The position numbers and the translations under genes are program-made. The notes beneath the pieces were generated by a model that was not told the origin of the DNA, made no database searches, and saw nothing but the letters and a program-made list of their open reading frames with translations. A stretch of 55,414 bases of DNA, taken from the NCBI GenBank assembly GCA_049454295.1, contig JBMTYG010000004.1, forward strand, positions 1-55,414, written 5' to 3'. The DNA comes from UBA7803 sp049454295. Lineage in GTDB: Bacteria > Pseudomonadota > Gammaproteobacteria > Pseudomonadales > Azotimanducaceae. This document shows, piece after piece, positions 25,899 through 33,890 of this stretch (within the stretch, counting starts at the first letter, position 1; each line of letters starts with the position of its first letter).

Positions 25899-25965
25899 AC
25901 ACACCCCCGACTACGATTCATTCAGGTACGCCACAATTGCCGACCCGCCAACTTACCCTGTTCCG

Positions 25966-27459
25966 TTAGAGCGCTCGGACGATCGACTGCGGCCGCAGGT
26001 AGTCGAAGTAGGTCTCCGCACTAAGCTGGCCACCACCGAAGCCAGAAAGCTTGCAGGCACCGTACGGCACACCGAGCGGGAACAGATTATGGCCGTTGAT
26101 CCAGGCATTGCCGGCAACCATAGCTTCAGCGACGCGGTTCGCCCGATCGAGGTCACGAGTCCAGACACTGTTGGCGAGACCGTATGGCGAGCGGTTTACT
26201 AGGTCCACAGCCTCTGTCTCATCGGAGAACGGTAGAAGATAGGCGACTGGACCGAAGATCTCCTCCCGAGCACAGAGGTTGTCCGGGCTTCCGGTCATCA
26301 ACGCCGGCCGAACGTAAAATCCGTCAGGTTGACCGGGCACCTCCTGCGGTCCGCCATGTAGCACGAAGGAGGCCCCCTCCGATGCGCCGCGCTCTAGGTA
26401 GTTTAAAATCCGCTTTTTCTGGGTCCCGCTGACTACGGGGCCGATTTGCGTTCGCGGGTCGAGCTCGTGGCCGATGGTCATAGCAGTCAAGCGGTCGCTC
26501 GCCTCGGCGATGAACCGGTCCCAGATCCGCTCGTGGATAATCCACCGGGTCGCCGTGCAGCATAGTTGGCCGCTATTGAGCGTCACTGCGCCGGCCAACT
26601 GTTCAGCCACCATTGCGACATCGTTGTCGTCGAAGACCACGGCCGCTCCCTTGCCGCCGAGTTCCATCTTTGCGGGGACCAAGTTTGCGCCGCAGGCGGC
26701 GGCAACCATTTTGCCGACCTCCGGCGATCCAGTGAATCCCATGTGATGGATGTCGGGATGCCGACTCAAGGCGGCGCCTGCGATCTCGCCGAAGCCCGGG
26801 ACGACGTTGATGATTCCCGGCGGTATGCCTGCTTCTTCGGCTAGCAAGCAAAAGTACAGCGTCGAGAGCGGCGTGTCCTCGGCAGGCTTGACCACCACGG
26901 CGTTCCCGGCCGCGAGCGCCGGAGCGATGTTCCAACCAAGAAGTAAGGCCGGGAAATTCCAAGGCAATACGAAAGCGGCGACGCCGTAAGGCACCCGGAT
27001 CCGGCGTGCGTCGAAGCCGCTCACGGCAAACCGCTCATGTCGCTGCGCATGGACCGACAGGTCGGCGAACCACCGCAACGTCTGCGAGATGTTGGGGATG
27101 TCCATCCCGCGCGGGAGGCCAATTGGTTTCCCTACATCAAGGGACTCGAGTTGCGCGAGATTCTCGCGATGCTGGTCGACAAGATCCGCCAATCGATGCA
27201 AAACGGCAGCGCGATCGGACGCCATCATCGTAGCCCACCCGGTCTCCCTGAAGGCTTTGCCAGCGGCCTTTACTGCCTTGTCGATGTCCTCCGCACGGCC
27301 CTCGGCGATGGTGGCCAGGACCTCTCCGCTTCCGGGATCGCGGGTGGTGAACGTGGCACCGCTCGACGACTCCTGCCACTTTCCGCCGATGAACATCTTT
27401 ATGGGTGATCGCGCCAGGAACTTGCGGACCTCGGGAGACAGGTCGAACAATGTCGTCAT
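25966..27459 (-). CDS. Aldehyde dehydrogenase (NAD(P)-dependent), island copy 3
   Basis: 497-residue enzyme with a standard ALDH core: LPWNFPALLLGWNIAPALAA, VVVKPAEDTPLS, E266 (AKMELGGKG) and C300 (NSGQLCCTATRW). It is more distant from the other two copies of this window and closer to the betaine/phenylacetaldehyde dehydrogenase type. ATG at 27459 has AGGAAAG upstream; an in-frame start 15 bases earlier is less well placed. Second gene of the ThDP enzyme operon, 77 bases after it. The product of a ThDP lyase would be an aldehyde, so the two enzymes may act in sequence. Confidence 0.9.
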   Translation of the reverse strand: MTTLFDLSPEVRKFLARSPIKMFIGGKWQESSSGATFTTRDPGSGEVLATIAEGRAEDIDKAVKAAGKAFRETGWATMMASDRAAVLHRLADLVDQHRENLAQLESLDVGKPIGLPRGMDIPNISQTLRWFADLSVHAQRHERFAVSGFDARRIRVPYGVAAFVLPWNFPALLLGWNIAPALAAGNAVVVKPAEDTPLSTLYFCLLAEEAGIPPGIINVVPGFGEIAGAALSRHPDIHHMGFTGSPEVGKMVAAACGANLVPAKMELGGKGAAVVFDDNDVAMVAEQLAGAVTLNSGQLCCTATRWIIHERIWDRFIAEASDRLTAMTIGHELDPRTQIGPVVSGTQKKRILNYLERGASEGASFVLHGGPQEVPGQPDGFYVRPALMTGSPDNLCAREEIFGPVAYLLPFSDETEAVDLVNRSPYGLANSVWTRDLDRANRVAEAMVAGNAWINGHNLFPLGVPYGACKLSGFGGGQLSAETYFDYLRPQSIVRAL

Positions 27460-27536
27460 GGTGGCTTTCCTCACTATTACTCGTTAGTTAAAAAAGTGGA
27501 ATTTGCGTGACTGCGCTCGCATTCACTGCTCGGATC

Positions 27537-29264
27537 TCAGCCTGTCAACTCAACCTTGCGTAGCCGAGCTCCCTCGGTGTTGACGGGGCGCCAGACCTCA
27601 TCCATCGGATGCGGGGTATACCCGGTGGCGACATCGATTACCGTCACCGTATTACGCTCGCGAGCCGCCCGCACGGCGTCGGCGAGTTCAGCGAGGCCTC
27701 GGACCCGGACCCCATCACAGCCGAACCCACGAGCGATAGCTGCGTAATCAGATTGACCGAGGCGGGTACCGAAGTTCTCGTTGTGGAAGATTGCCCTGTT
27801 CGGCCGCTCGTACATCCCCCAAGCGGAGTCGTTGTACACAACGACGATCACCGGGATACCGTATCGGCGCGCGGTCTCCAGTTCCTGAATGGTCATGCCA
27901 AAGGCACCATCGCCTGTCAGGCAAGCGACAGTCTTCTCCGGCTGGGCGATCTTGGCAGCGATCGCTGCCGGTAAGCCGCTTCCCAAATGCCCCATGCCGG
28001 GGTTGTACATGAAGTGGTGCGGATCCCTCGGTCGGAACCAGGTCATGCTCCATTCCATCGACTGTCCGCCGTCGATCGTCACAATCGCATCGTCCGGCAA
28101 CTCGGCGACCACGGCGCGAGCGATCGCTGCCTCGTTCAAGGTGTCCGTACCCGGCAGGAACACCTCGTCGGCGACCTGGGCGATATCGGCGTAGTAGCGA
28201 TTCCGGGCTTCCAGCAACGTGGAGAGCCACCCGTGGTCCACATCGAACTCGCGCTTTCCGATCAGGTCGAGCAACGCGCGCAAGGTCTCACGGGCGTCGC
28301 CGGTCAGCCCCGTTGTAGCGGGGGCGATCGCGCCCAGCTGGGTCGGATCGATGTCCACCTGGATGATCTTCTGTCCTGCGACTGGCGGGTAAAGCGGCTT
28401 GTTGACCGGCATCCAAAGTGAGAAGCGGCAGCCGAACGACACGATGAGGTCCGCCTCGCGGCATGCCCGTACCAAGCCGTTGCCGCCGAAAAAGCCCCTG
28501 CTACCAACCTCGGTGGGACAACCTGCCTCAAGAGCGCCGTATCCGTTGATTGTCGTCGCGGCCGCGAAGCCCGTTGTCGCGACTAGCCGACGGAACTCCG
28601 CGGTGGCGCCCGACCGCGCCACGCCACCACCCGCCACCAACAACGGTCGGCGGGCGGCAGCCATGGCATCCACCACCGCAGCCAGTTCGCTGCTCGACGG
28701 CACCGGTCGAGGTACCTCAAGCTTAGGTGGCCCGTCCGGATCGGCGGAACAGCTCTCCGTGTGGAGGTCGAAGGGCACATCGACCTGTACCGGCCCGGGC
28801 GATCCGAACCGGGACCGATAGATGGCGCGCTCAACCACCTCCACCGTCCGCCCTGCCTGGCGCAGCCCGGCCCCCCACTTGGTGATGGGTGCAAAGAGAG
28901 CCAACTGATCAATCGTTTGCAAATAGTCCCGCAAAGGTTCAATCAGCCGCAGATGGTTGTTCGAGGTGATGGTCAGCATGGGCAGATGATCACGGGCTGC
29001 TGCAGCAACCCCCGGGACGAGGTTCGTGATCCCGGGCCCGACCGTGGCGAAGCAGGCGGCCATCTCGTCTGTCGTCTTCGCGATGCCATGGGCCATGTGC
29101 GCCGCGGATTCCTCGTGGCGCGTGGTGAAAAACCGGAAGTAGGGGTCGCGACCGAACCCGTCCTGCATCATCCCGATCTGTATGGTCGGGATACCGAAGA
29201 TATGCCGGATGCCATGCTTTTTCAGCACGCGCAGAAATACGCTGCTAACTGTAGCGTCTGTCAT
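27537..29264 (-). CDS. Thiamine-diphosphate-dependent enzyme of the acetolactate synthase / benzoylformate decarboxylase superfamily
   Basis: 575-residue ThDP enzyme. The N-terminal PYR domain has the activating Glu (TTRHEESAAHMAHG, E51), followed by a central domain and the C-terminal PP domain with GDG at 451-453 and YND near 477 (LTGDGAFGM through VVYNDSAWG). It would make or break a C-C bond next to a carbonyl: decarboxylation of a 2-oxo acid, or benzaldehyde-lyase-like cleavage. True acetolactate synthase is less likely, since there is no small subunit and the operon is catabolic. I start at ATG 29264 (GGGGAAAAAG upstream); an ATG at 29300 is also possible. First gene of its operon; an operator candidate lies 87-97 bases upstream. 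Confidence 0.87.
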   Translation of the reverse strand: MTDATVSSVFLRVLKKHGIRHIFGIPTIQIGMMQDGFGRDPYFRFFTTRHEESAAHMAHGIAKTTDEMAACFATVGPGITNLVPGVAAAARDHLPMLTITSNNHLRLIEPLRDYLQTIDQLALFAPITKWGAGLRQAGRTVEVVERAIYRSRFGSPGPVQVDVPFDLHTESCSADPDGPPKLEVPRPVPSSSELAAVVDAMAAARRPLLVAGGGVARSGATAEFRRLVATTGFAAATTINGYGALEAGCPTEVGSRGFFGGNGLVRACREADLIVSFGCRFSLWMPVNKPLYPPVAGQKIIQVDIDPTQLGAIAPATTGLTGDARETLRALLDLIGKREFDVDHGWLSTLLEARNRYYADIAQVADEVFLPGTDTLNEAAIARAVVAELPDDAIVTIDGGQSMEWSMTWFRPRDPHHFMYNPGMGHLGSGLPAAIAAKIAQPEKTVACLTGDGAFGMTIQELETARRYGIPVIVVVYNDSAWGMYERPNRAIFHNENFGTRLGQSDYAAIARGFGCDGVRVRGLAELADAVRAARERNTVTVIDVATGYTPHPMDEVWRPVNTEGARLRKVELTG

Positions 29265-29350
29265 TTTTACTTTTTCCCCGTTTGCCGCTCTAAAGATCAT
29301 CCCCTTGCAGGGAGACTGTCCGAGATATAGGCTAGAACAGCTTAGAAATT

Positions 29351-29361
29351 TTGTACAACAA
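29351..29361. promoter_or_regulatory. GntR-type operator candidate TTGTACAACAA
   Basis: Palindromic site, the reverse complement of TTGTTGTACAA found at 32726, with a T-run after it. It lies between the divergent ThDP enzyme gene (starting at 29264 or 29300) and the DUF1330 gene at 29405, so it could serve both. Confidence 0.65.
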
Positions 29362-29404
29362 TTTTTGAACGCCGACTGTACGGCGATTCGCTAGGAGGCC
29401 CCGG

Positions 29405-29695
29405 ATGCCCGCATATGCGATCGGATTCCTGAACGTCAAGAACCGTGATTGGATGGCCGAATACGGCCGACGAAGCGCCGGCATCCTCGCACGTCACGGT
29501 GGACGCTACCTGTCTCGCGGCGGCGCGATGCACGCGCTTGAGGGGTGCGCGACCCTCCCGACGGGCATGGTCGTGGTGGAGTTCCCTTCGATGGACGCGG
29601 CCAAGGCTTGGTATTCGGACCCAGAGTATGCGGAGTTAATCCGGCTGCGACAGTCCGGCGCGACGCTTGAGCTCGTAGTGGTCGAAGGCCTCTAG
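29405..29695 (+). CDS. DUF1330-domain small protein, copy 1
   Basis: 96-residue ferredoxin-like (dimeric alpha/beta barrel) protein. DUF1330 marks are PAYAIGFLNVKN at the start, YGRRSAGILARHGGRYLSRG in the middle and the C-terminal VVVEFPSMDAAKAWYSDPEY. The biochemical function of the family is not established to my knowledge; some relatives are monooxygenase- or isomerase-like. A strong AGGAGG precedes ATG 29405. It meets the VOC gene head-on, both stops sharing one CTAG. A paralog sits at 50335-50637 next to arylsulfotransferase copy 2, so this small protein recurs in the regulon. Confidence 0.85.
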   Translation: MPAYAIGFLNVKNRDWMAEYGRRSAGILARHGGRYLSRGGAMHALEGCATLPTGMVVVEFPSMDAAKAWYSDPEYAELIRLRQSGATLELVVVEGL

Positions 29696-30153
29696 AGGTC
29701 CTCGAGAGAGGGCATCCTGCCGGCCGGCCGCGCGAGTTCGATCAGGTTGCCGAACGGATCCCGGCAATACGTCACGCACGGCCCTCCTGGTACATCGACG
29801 GGCGGGTTCATCACGATGCCGCCGTACTCCTTGACCTTGGACCAGGTCTCAAGGACATCGTCCACTTCGAACATCAGATGTCTGAAGCCGTGGTCGCTCG
29901 GCTGCAACCTTGCGGGGTCGACGGAGGAACCCGGCGAGATGAACTCGAACAGTTCCAGGTACGTGTTCGGTCCCTTCAGCATGCAGAAACGGGCGGCGCT
30001 GCCCCCCATGGCGATGATCGTGTTGAACATCGCGTTGTCAGCGCGCCACTCCGACTCGCTGTAGACCTCAAACCCAAACACGCCACAATAAAAATGCTTG
30101 GCCTTTTCGAGGTCGCTTGTGACGATACCGACGTGATGCAATCCACGTATCAC
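29692..30153 (-). CDS. VOC-superfamily (glyoxalase/bleomycin-resistance-type) metalloprotein
   Basis: 153-residue vicinal-oxygen-chelate protein. The opening GLHHVGIVTSDLEKAKHFY carries the first metal His; FRHLMFEVDDVLETW and CVTYCRDPFGNLIELARP complete the paired beta-alpha-beta-beta-beta units, with the terminal Glu. Members include extradiol dioxygenases, glyoxalase I and epimerases; at this size it is a single-module enzyme, possibly a methylmalonyl-CoA-epimerase-like or ring-cleavage-accessory protein. GTG start at 30153 with GGAGG eight bases before it. Third gene of the alcohol dehydrogenase-MFS-VOC operon, 48 bases after the MFS gene. Confidence 0.87.
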   Translation of the reverse strand: MIRGLHHVGIVTSDLEKAKHFYCGVFGFEVYSESEWRADNAMFNTIIAMGGSAARFCMLKGPNTYLELFEFISPGSSVDPARLQPSDHGFRHLMFEVDDVLETWSKVKEYGGIVMNPPVDVPGGPCVTYCRDPFGNLIELARPAGRMPSLEDL

Positions 30154-30201
30154 TTTGAAAACCTCCGTCTGGAATCCAAGACAGTCATGTAACTTCGCGT
30201 C

Positions 30202-31536
30202 TCATGCCGACCGGTATCTCTTGTCAGTGCTCCCCGAGAAACGCCCTAAGAGGACCACGCCTGCGGTGCAAATAAGCGACCCTAGCGCGGCGATGCCGAA
30301 GAACACATCGTCACGACCCGATGCCACTGCCCAGCCTCCGACGATCGGCGCGACGATGGAGCCGAGCCGACCGATCCCGAGAGCGAATCCCACGCCCGTG
30401 GAACGGATACCGGTGGGATACAGCGAGGCGCTCAATGCGCCGAGACAAATCGAGCAGCCGATGACCACGACGCCCGCCAGCAAAGCGACGCCCGGAAGGA
30501 CCGGACTGGCAAGCGCTGCGATGACGGTGAGGATCATGAAACCTGCGATCGGGTAGACGACCGCCAGCACCCTCTGTGCGCTGTAGCGATCGCTGAGCCA
30601 ACCACAGACCGGCCCGCCCAAAGCGCCCCCGAGGTTGTATATTGCGACCACGTACATGGCCGATTCCAATGCCAATCCTGACCGGACAAGCACCGTAGGC
30701 ATCCAGAGGCCGATGTAAAAGATCACGAATTGAGTGACGACGAAGACAGCCCACAACGTACAAGTGATGGCGCGTTTACCGGGTCCGAGGAGTTCGCGCC
30801 ACGGCCCTTGATGAGCGCTCGCCTCGCGGACGACGAATTCGGCAGTGTTCGCCAAAGCGGGCCGAGGGTCGATGCGGGCCAAGAGCCGCTGGATTCGTTC
30901 CCGCGGCGCGCGTTTGACCACCAAGTAGCGTATCGACTCGGGCAGGAACAGCGCCAGGACCAAGGCAGCGAGCCCGGTCAGCACACCGCCCACCCAGAAC
31001 ACGCCGTGCCAGTCATAGCGCCCTATGACCGTAGGCCCGATCCCCCCGGCAAGCACACTGCCGAGGGGGGCTCCCGAATACATCACCGCGACCAGCGTGT
31101 TCCGCCGGGCTGCGGGCATGTACTCTGCGGTATACGCGATGGCGACAGGTATCGAGCCACCGGCACCTAGCCCGGTGAAGAAGCGATACACGATCAACTC
31201 GTCCATGGTGTCTGCGAGCGCTGTCAGGGTCATGAAGACAGCGGAGATGACCAGCATGATCACCAACGTCCAACGCCGCCCTATCAAATCCCCAAGGCGA
31301 CCGGCGATGGCTGATCCGATCAGTACGCCGACAACCGCAGCGGACAGGGCAGGCGAGAACGCTTGAGGATCAAGTTGCCATTGCTGCGACAGAGTGGGTA
31401 CAACGAGCCCCATCGCCAACAGGTCATACCCGTCTATGACCGTCACAAAAGCGCATAAGCCCAGCACCAACCAGTGGAATGGGCGCAGTCGGCCTTCATC
31501 GATTACGGTGCTGACGTCTACGGTCTGCCCACTCAT
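30202..31536 (-). CDS. MFS transporter, aromatic acid:H+ symporter (AAHS) type, copy 1
   Basis: 444-residue inner-membrane carrier with twelve hydrophobic segments. AAHS marks are DGYDLLAMGLVVPTL in helix 1, GRLGDLIGRR in the loop between helices 2 and 3, TGLGAGGSIPVAIAYTAEY in helix 4, and the second-half SLYPTGIRSTGVGFALGIGRLG. The family imports protocatechuate, 4-hydroxybenzoate, vanillate or related acids with protons. It starts within the alcohol dehydrogenase stop (ATGA). Paralogous to the carrier at 33884-35218; two AAHS carriers within 4 kb suggest two substrates or different affinities. Confidence 0.9.
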   Translation of the reverse strand: MSGQTVDVSTVIDEGRLRPFHWLVLGLCAFVTVIDGYDLLAMGLVVPTLSQQWQLDPQAFSPALSAAVVGVLIGSAIAGRLGDLIGRRWTLVIMLVISAVFMTLTALADTMDELIVYRFFTGLGAGGSIPVAIAYTAEYMPAARRNTLVAVMYSGAPLGSVLAGGIGPTVIGRYDWHGVFWVGGVLTGLAALVLALFLPESIRYLVVKRAPRERIQRLLARIDPRPALANTAEFVVREASAHQGPWRELLGPGKRAITCTLWAVFVVTQFVIFYIGLWMPTVLVRSGLALESAMYVVAIYNLGGALGGPVCGWLSDRYSAQRVLAVVYPIAGFMILTVIAALASPVLPGVALLAGVVVIGCSICLGALSASLYPTGIRSTGVGFALGIGRLGSIVAPIVGGWAVASGRDDVFFGIAALGSLICTAGVVLLGRFSGSTDKRYRSA

Positions 31537-32666
31537 GGCATGGAATGTCCTGCATGGGGCGCGGCGATATCACGCATGACGAGCACGGGCTTCACGATCG
31601 TCCCGGCGGCGAAATCAGCCATCGCGCGATTAATCTCCATGAATGGGTATGGCGTCACGAGGCGCTCGAACGGGAAAGCCCCGCGCGACTGCATCTCGAT
31701 AAGTTTCGGCAGGAAAAGTCGCGGGACGGCGAACCCTTGCACGATGCCGTGCAGGCTGGCGACCCGCTCGAAGAGTCCACGGGTCGTGAACGGGTTGCGC
31801 TGCCCGGAGGGCGGAGCACTGACGATACCCGCCCTGCCGCCCTGGGCGAGGCACTCGATCGCGCGTTCGAGGACCGCCGTGTCCGCGGTGGTCTCGAGCA
31901 CGTGAGAGACGCCGCGGGGAGCGATCGCTTTTACTTGTTGGACTACGTCCGGAGCCCGTCCGTCTATTGCGTTCGTGGCGCCCAGCGAGAGCGCCAACTC
32001 CAAACGTCGAGGCTCGATGTCGATGGCGATACGCGGGCCAGCCCCCACAACCTTGGCTGCCATTATCGCGCCCAAGCCTACCGAACCCACTCCGAACACA
32101 GCGAGGCTGTGATGCGCGCCCATTTCGAAGGTATTTAGAACGGAGCCCGCGCCGGTTTGTATCCCGCATGGTAAGGCAGCCAGAAACTCGGACGGGAGAT
32201 CCGTATCGACCTTAACGAGAGCGTCTTCCAGCGCGATTGCCCTCGTCGCGAACGACGACTGCTGAAAGAAAGCGCTGGTGATCGGCTTGCCGTCGAGATT
32301 GATCGTCTTGCTCCCGTCGAGCCGACCGCCAGAAAATTTCAGCCTTGGAATTGACTCGCAAGCGAAAGGCTGGCTGCGCTCGCAAGCGATGCATCGCGTG
32401 CAGAATGGATAAGAGATGATGACCCGATCGCCCTTGGTGAATCCGTTCACGGACCCCCCGATGTCCTCCACCACTCCGACGCCTTCATGACCCAGAACTG
32501 CCGGAAGAGGCAACTGGCTGCGGAACTTAACATCCGTGTAGCAAACGCCACAGGCCTCTATCCGAACCAGTACCTCGTTATCACGCAGGTCCGCCAGCTC
32601 AACCTCCTCAATAGCGATAGGATCGTCGACGGATCGCATGATGGCGGCTAATGCTTGATAGGGCAC
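31533..32666 (-). CDS. Zinc-dependent aryl-alcohol-type dehydrogenase (MDR family)
   Basis: 377-residue NAD-dependent alcohol dehydrogenase. Catalytic zinc ligands: Cys of EACGVCYTDVKF and His-Glu of LGHEGVGVVEDIG. The structural-zinc lobe lies in FCTRCIACERSQPFAC. The Rossmann motif is VFGVGSVGLGAIMAAKV. The segment QSSFATRAIALEDALVK is typical of aryl- or benzyl-alcohol dehydrogenases such as XylB. I chose GTG 32666 (IVPYQALAA context, AGGA upstream), because the longer frame would run through the operator at 32726-32736. First gene of a three-gene operon. Confidence 0.87.
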   Translation of the reverse strand: MPYQALAAIMRSVDDPIAIEEVELADLRDNEVLVRIEACGVCYTDVKFRSQLPLPAVLGHEGVGVVEDIGGSVNGFTKGDRVIISYPFCTRCIACERSQPFACESIPRLKFSGGRLDGSKTINLDGKPITSAFFQQSSFATRAIALEDALVKVDTDLPSEFLAALPCGIQTGAGSVLNTFEMGAHHSLAVFGVGSVGLGAIMAAKVVGAGPRIAIDIEPRRLELALSLGATNAIDGRAPDVVQQVKAIAPRGVSHVLETTADTAVLERAIECLAQGGRAGIVSAPPSGQRNPFTTRGLFERVASLHGIVQGFAVPRLFLPKLIEMQSRGAFPFERLVTPYPFMEINRAMADFAAGTIVKPVLVMRDIAAPHAGHSMP

Positions 32667-32725
32667 GATCTGGGTCGTCCTGAAAACTGGTGTTGGTTTG
32701 TATTTAAGACCCCGAAGTGGGCTTA

Positions 32726-32736
32726 TTGTTGTACAA
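32726..32736. promoter_or_regulatory. GntR-type operator candidate TTGTTGTACAA
   Basis: Best match to the island consensus, in the 210-base divergent region between the aryl-alcohol dehydrogenase (minus) and the quinone-oxidoreductase-like gene (plus). It lies 60 bases upstream of the first and 141 upstream of the second. Confidence 0.65.
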
Positions 32737-32876
32737 TTTCTCGGGGTATACAACCAGCTTATCAAACTTTTCCTGTCAGTCGTGTCGTGCTTCCAACGGG
32801 CGGATACGAGTTAGATGGGCTTAGCAAGGCGGGCTACGGGGTCCCGTTTCGCGACAACTCGTGGAGATTCTGCGCA

Positions 32877-33890
32877 ATGAAAGCTGTCGGCTTCAGTCGC
32901 TCGCTTCCGGTTACCGATGAACGCTGCCTCATCGATCTCGACTTGCCGGTACCGGAACCCGGTCCGCGTCAATTGCTGGTCCGAGTGGCCGCATCCTCGG
33001 TCAATCCTGCTGACGCCAAACGAAGACGACGGGCGGCCGTGGGCCGGGACCTGCCGGCTCCCATCGTGCTCGGCTATGACGCCGTCGGTAAAGTGGTAGC
33101 GATTGGTCAGGACGCTCGACTGTTCCAGGTCGGTGAGAAGATCTGGTATTCCGGCAGCATCCATCTGCCGGGCAGCAACGCGGAGTATCAACTGGTTGAT
33201 GAGCGCATCGCTGGGCGGCGCCCCTCTTCACTGGACGATGCCGCCGCCGCCGCATTGCCGCTGACTGCGCTGACCGCATGGGAAGCGCTGTTCGACCGCT
33301 TGCGGTTGGTGGCGGAAAGTGAGTCCAGACGTAGTCTGCTTATCATCGGCGGTGCCGGCGGCGTAGGCTCGATCGCCATCCAGTTGGCCCGCCTGATCTC
33401 TGGCCTGACCGTCATCGCGACCGCTTCACGTCCGGAGACTCAGGATTGGTGCCGCCGACAGGGCGCCCACATAGTGGTAGATCACAGTCAATTGGTCGAA
33501 TCGATGGGAGTTTCAGGCTTCAAGACCGTAGACTACATTCTCAATTGCGCGGATACCAGCAGCTACTGGGCCGCCATGGCTGAGCTAATTCGGCCAGAAG
33601 GTAGGATCGCGTCGATCGTCGAGCCGAGCGGGCCGATCGACCTCGGGCTCCTGATGCTGAAAAGCGCGACTTTCGTCTGGGAAAACATGACTACCCGGCC
33701 GTTTTTCTCGCTCGATACCATGCAGCGCCAGCATCAGATCCTCACCGAGATAGCGGGTTTAGTGGACGCGCGCAAGATTCGCTCGACACTTACCAGGACC
33801 CTTCATGGATTGACCAGTGCAACCCTTCGTGACGCACATCGAGCGATCGAGTCCGGTCACACCGTGGGCAAGATCGCGGTCGTTTACTGA
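32877..33890 (+). CDS. Zinc-independent MDR oxidoreductase (quinone oxidoreductase / ZTA1-like)
   Basis: 337-residue medium-chain reductase without zinc-binding cysteines. The nucleotide-binding segment is LLIIGGAGGVGSIAIQLARL; the N-terminal catalytic domain shows VRVAASSVNPADAKRR and PIVLGYDAVGKVVAIG. Such enzymes reduce quinones or the C=C bond of enones and enals with NADPH. ATG at 32877, with GGAG about ten bases upstream, begins the usual first strand (MKAVGFSRSLPV); the longer open frame crosses the operator region and is not used. It converges with MFS copy 2; the coding regions overlap by seven bases. Confidence 0.88.
   Translation: MKAVGFSRSLPVTDERCLIDLDLPVPEPGPRQLLVRVAASSVNPADAKRRRRAAVGRDLPAPIVLGYDAVGKVVAIGQDARLFQVGEKIWYSGSIHLPGSNAEYQLVDERIAGRRPSSLDDAAAAALPLTALTAWEALFDRLRLVAESESRRSLLIIGGAGGVGSIAIQLARLISGLTVIATASRPETQDWCRRQGAHIVVDHSQLVESMGVSGFKTVDYILNCADTSSYWAAMAELIRPEGRIASIVEPSGPIDLGLLMLKSATFVWENMTTRPFFSLDTMQRQHQILTEIAGLVDARKIRSTLTRTLHGLTSATLRDAHRAIESGHTVGKIAVVY

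Noticed and set aside
27537..29264. Assignment of the ThDP enzyme as biosynthetic acetolactate synthase (ilvB)
   Set aside because: No small subunit gene is present, and the operon neighbours are catabolic, so only the superfamily is claimed.
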